Part shown: one piece after another, positions 29,744 through 31,243 of the stretch
Numbering within the stretch: position 1 is the stretch's first letter
How the letters are laid out: each line of letters starts with the position of its first letter
NCBI GenBank assembly: GCA_012839485.1
Contig: DUNF01000002.1
Location: 1 to 31,243 of the forward strand
Origin: Acholeplasmataceae bacterium
GTDB taxonomy: Bacteria > Bacillota_I > Bacilli_A > ML615J-28 > CAG-698
Reading direction: 5' to 3'
Length of the DNA: 31,243 nt
Translations under genes and position numbers: made by a program
The notes under the pieces: model-generated
Seen by the model: the letters and a program-made list of their open reading frames with translations, nothing else
Databases searched by the model: none
What the model was told of the DNA's origin: nothing

Positions 29744-29772
29744 ATTATATCATATTTTTTAAAGAAAACCAA
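29744..29772 (-). promoter_or_regulatory. Promoter of the thrS T-box leader
   Basis: On the minus strand TTGGTT (-35, at 29767-29772), a 17-nt spacer ending in TGA and TATAAT (-10, at 29744-29749). It starts just 5 nt after the dnaI stop; no terminator separates dnaI from it, so read-through from dnaB-dnaI into the T-box is possible. Confidence 0.75.
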
Positions 29773-29777
29773 TAAAA

Positions 29778-30599
29778 TTATCTCAAACGATAATTTTTAT
29801 CGTCTAATTTTACTTCATCAACCATTTCTTTGATTCTAGTATACAGTCTATTACCTGCGATATCAGCGCTAGCAACTAACTCTTTTCTAATCTCTGATAA
29901 AGACGAGTTTGAAGTGAAGATAACTGGTAAGTTCATTGTCATACGATATTGTAATATTGCGACTAAAGCATCATCCCTTACAAAAGGAGTTAATGAAGAC
30001 ACTCCAAAATCATCAAGCACTAAAACGGGTGCTTGTTTTATTTTTAGAATTAGTTGTTCAGTATTGCTTTCTTGAAAAGAAGTTTTCAAATTACGAACTA
30101 AATCAGGAAAGAAAACAAACAATACTTTTTCTGTTTTAGAAATGATTTGGGCTAAATGCATAGCAATATAAGTCTTCCCAACACCATAAGAACCATAAAT
30201 ATATAAACCTTTAGTATATTTCTTCTCTTGATAATTTTGAATAAATTGTGCTACTTTTGTAAGCACCATCATTCTCGCATCGTTTTTGTATAGTTCTCCA
30301 GTTTCCGGCTCAAAATCATAATACATAAATTCTAATAATCCAGTACCTTCTCCTTGAAGTGGAGCAGACACTAAACTAATTTTGCCATCAGTATAATCAA
30401 GCTCAACAGTATTATTACCATACTCTTCAATATACTTTTGCATATTTTCTTTTAATAATTGGTGATGATTATAGATATCAAAAAACGTTCCAAAGTTATT
30501 TAAGATATCTTCATCAGAAAGTTTATGCTTTTTAATAAAAGCACTTATTTCTTTATCTTTCTTAAATTCTTGAATGATTTTACTAATTTCTTTATTCAT
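29778..30599 (-). CDS. dnaI: Primosomal helicase loader DnaI
   Basis: AAA+ ATPase that loads the replicative helicase at the origin and at restart sites in Firmicutes. It has 273 residues: a helical N-terminal region (1-110), Walker A GSYGVGKT (136-143), Walker B LVLDDFG (193-199), a sensor-1 segment FTSNSSL and an arginine-finger-like NRLYTRIKEM near the end. The protein has no cysteine at all; B. subtilis DnaI uses Cys residues in its N-terminal domain for a zinc site that contacts the helicase, so that site is missing here. The start has GGGTGA 7 nt upstream, inside the dnaB end, and lies 5 nt after the dnaB stop. dnaB-dnaI-thrS is a Bacillus-like order. Confidence 0.94.
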   Translation of the reverse strand: MNKEISKIIQEFKKDKEISAFIKKHKLSDEDILNNFGTFFDIYNHHQLLKENMQKYIEEYGNNTVELDYTDGKISLVSAPLQGEGTGLLEFMYYDFEPETGELYKNDARMMVLTKVAQFIQNYQEKKYTKGLYIYGSYGVGKTYIAMHLAQIISKTEKVLFVFFPDLVRNLKTSFQESNTEQLILKIKQAPVLVLDDFGVSSLTPFVRDDALVAILQYRMTMNLPVIFTSNSSLSEIRKELVASADIAGNRLYTRIKEMVDEVKLDDKNYRLR

Positions 30600-30604
30600 T
30601 TACA

Positions 30605-31142
30605 TCACCCTAATACTTTTTTAATTTTTTCTTCTAATTTAGCCTTTTCTTCTTCACTTAAATTATCAAAATATTCTTGTTCTTGTTTTTGTTTTTCTTT
30701 ATCTTTTGCTTCTGTTTCTTCTTCGTATTGATCCATCCAATCAGGTCTTACTCCTGTTTTTTTACTAGTATATTTTACAGCTCCACCTTTTGGTTGTTCT
30801 TTTAATTGTTTTGTATGAAGCAAAGCACTTTTTGTATCTTTAACTCCTTTGCGAGCCCACTCATTAGCTACTTTCTCAAAATAGTTATATGAAGGCATTG
30901 TTCCTTCTTTTTCATTTAAAACATAGTAAAGCAAAACATTTACAACTCCTCTAGCTAAACCTAACTCTGAAGTTAATCTTTCTAAAGTTCTCAGTTCAGT
31001 TTTAGATGCAGTAATTCCACTTAAACTTTCTAAAATGTTTTTTGGGGAATTGTTTTCTAAAATATTAACTAATTCAAATAAAGTATCATCTTGTTTACTA
31101 GAAACAAAAGCATCTGGTTCTTTAGTTACAAACCTTGATTGA
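30605..31142 (-). CDS. dnaB: Replication initiation/membrane-attachment protein DnaB, 3' part only
   Basis: A DnaB/DnaD-family protein that remodels DNA at origins and recruits the DnaI-helicase complex. What can be trusted is the C-terminal 179 codons: a DnaD-like domain with GLARGVVNVLLYYVL and YNYFEKVANEWARKGVKDT (the Tyr...Trp signature), a Lys/Gly linker, PDWMDQY and an acidic coiled-coil tail ending VLG. The open frame continues to an ATG at 31204, but that last 62 nt lies in the right arm of a perfect inverted repeat, so residues MFFGELF onward to about residue 21 are the antisense of this gene's own DNA and almost certainly not real. The true N-terminal half lies beyond the window. 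It precedes dnaI by 5 nt. Confidence 0.85.
30996..31096 (+). repeat. Left arm of a perfect 101-bp inverted repeat
   Basis: Every base from 30996 to 31096 is the reverse complement of 31243 to 31143. It lies inside dnaB coding sequence; this arm keeps a conserved reading frame, so it is the genuine copy. Confidence 0.95.
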
Positions 31143-31243
31143 AAACAAGATGATACTTTATTTGAATTAGTTAATATTTTAGAAAACAATTCCCCAAAAA
31201 ACATTTTAGAAAGTTTAAGTGGAATTACTGCATCTAAAACTGA
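31143..31243 (-). repeat. Right arm of the inverted repeat, probable contig-end artefact
   Basis: Exact reverse complement of 30996-31096, ending precisely at the last base of the window, with a 46-bp unique spacer (31097-31142). The arrangement fits a fold-back chimera or assembly-graph artefact and not a biological repeat. Confidence 0.9.

Noticed and set aside
31143..31204. First 21 residues of the apparent DnaB protein
   Set aside because: They are encoded by the right arm of the perfect inverted repeat, i.e. by the antisense of the same gene, and have no relation to the DnaB family.
1..31243. Mycoplasma-type genetic code (TGA = Trp), suggested by the AT-rich sequence
   Set aside because: Several conserved genes end in TGA at the expected place (nagA, proS, uppS, tsf), and conserved tryptophans are encoded by TGG.
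1..31243. CRISPR arrays, insertion sequences, prophage, tRNA or rRNA genes
   Set aside because: No regularly spaced repeats, transposase, phage structural genes or cloverleaf-like sequences were seen; gaps between genes are short and mostly explained by promoters, leaders and terminators.

Overview
The window is a low-GC, densely packed stretch of core chromosome from a Gram-positive-type bacterium of the Bacilli/Mollicutes-like radiation. This rests on AT-rich codon use, the DnaB/DnaI helicase-loading pair, CdaA, TrmFO next to XerC, a tRNA-responsive T-box in front of thrS, and strong AGGAGG-type ribosome binding sites. TGA is used as a stop (nagA, proS, uppS, tsf) and tryptophan is read from TGG, so the code is standard and not the Mycoplasma code. 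A class II (cobalamin-dependent) ribonucleotide reductase and a rubrerythrin suggest an anaerobic or oxygen-variable life. An uncultured gut-type Bacilli lineage is my inference; the sequence does not name it. The right end carries a contig-end fold-back, which suggests an assembled draft or metagenomic contig.

Layout from left to right. 1-6196 (minus): one compact operon of a giant DUF4011-type SF1 helicase-like protein, a small ankyrin protein, the diadenylate cyclase CdaA, methylglyoxal synthase MgsA, and the start of a membrane protein cut by the window edge. 6340-10986 (plus): nrdJ, two duplicated WHPGW membrane proteins, a hairpin, then hflX, ending in a shared terminator. 10987-18657 (minus): uppS-cdsA-dxr-rseP-proS-nagA-unknown membrane protein, an envelope and isoprenoid operon with several 4-nt ATGA overlaps. 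18708-20710 (plus): pyrH-frr, then rbr. 20752-23128 (minus): rpsB-tsf behind a long leader. 23139-25838 (minus): trmFO-xerC-dut. 25859-27535 (minus): a CPBP-family membrane protease and a TPR protein. 27566-29772 (minus): thrS under T-box control. 29778-31142 (minus): the 3' part of dnaB, then dnaI.

The pieces around rpsB-tsf, pyrH-frr and uppS-cdsA-dxr-rseP-proS are the classical Firmicutes cluster, but pyrH-frr (plus rbr) points the opposite way, as if that segment had flipped in place. The most unusual items are these: the helicase/ankyrin/CdaA operon, in which both the helicase motifs and the C-terminal Vsr-like nuclease look eroded; ribosomal protein S2 with long Lys/Glu/Ala-rich tails at both ends; the WHPGW duplicate pair coupled to nrdJ; a prolyl-tRNA synthetase without the editing insertion; a DnaI without its zinc cysteines; and a perfect 101-bp inverted repeat at the right end, which is most likely an assembly artefact and creates a false N-terminus for DnaB. 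I found no CRISPR array, insertion sequence, rRNA or tRNA gene. No stretch without a gene exceeds 300 bases; the longest (29492-29777) is filled by the T-box leader and promoter.
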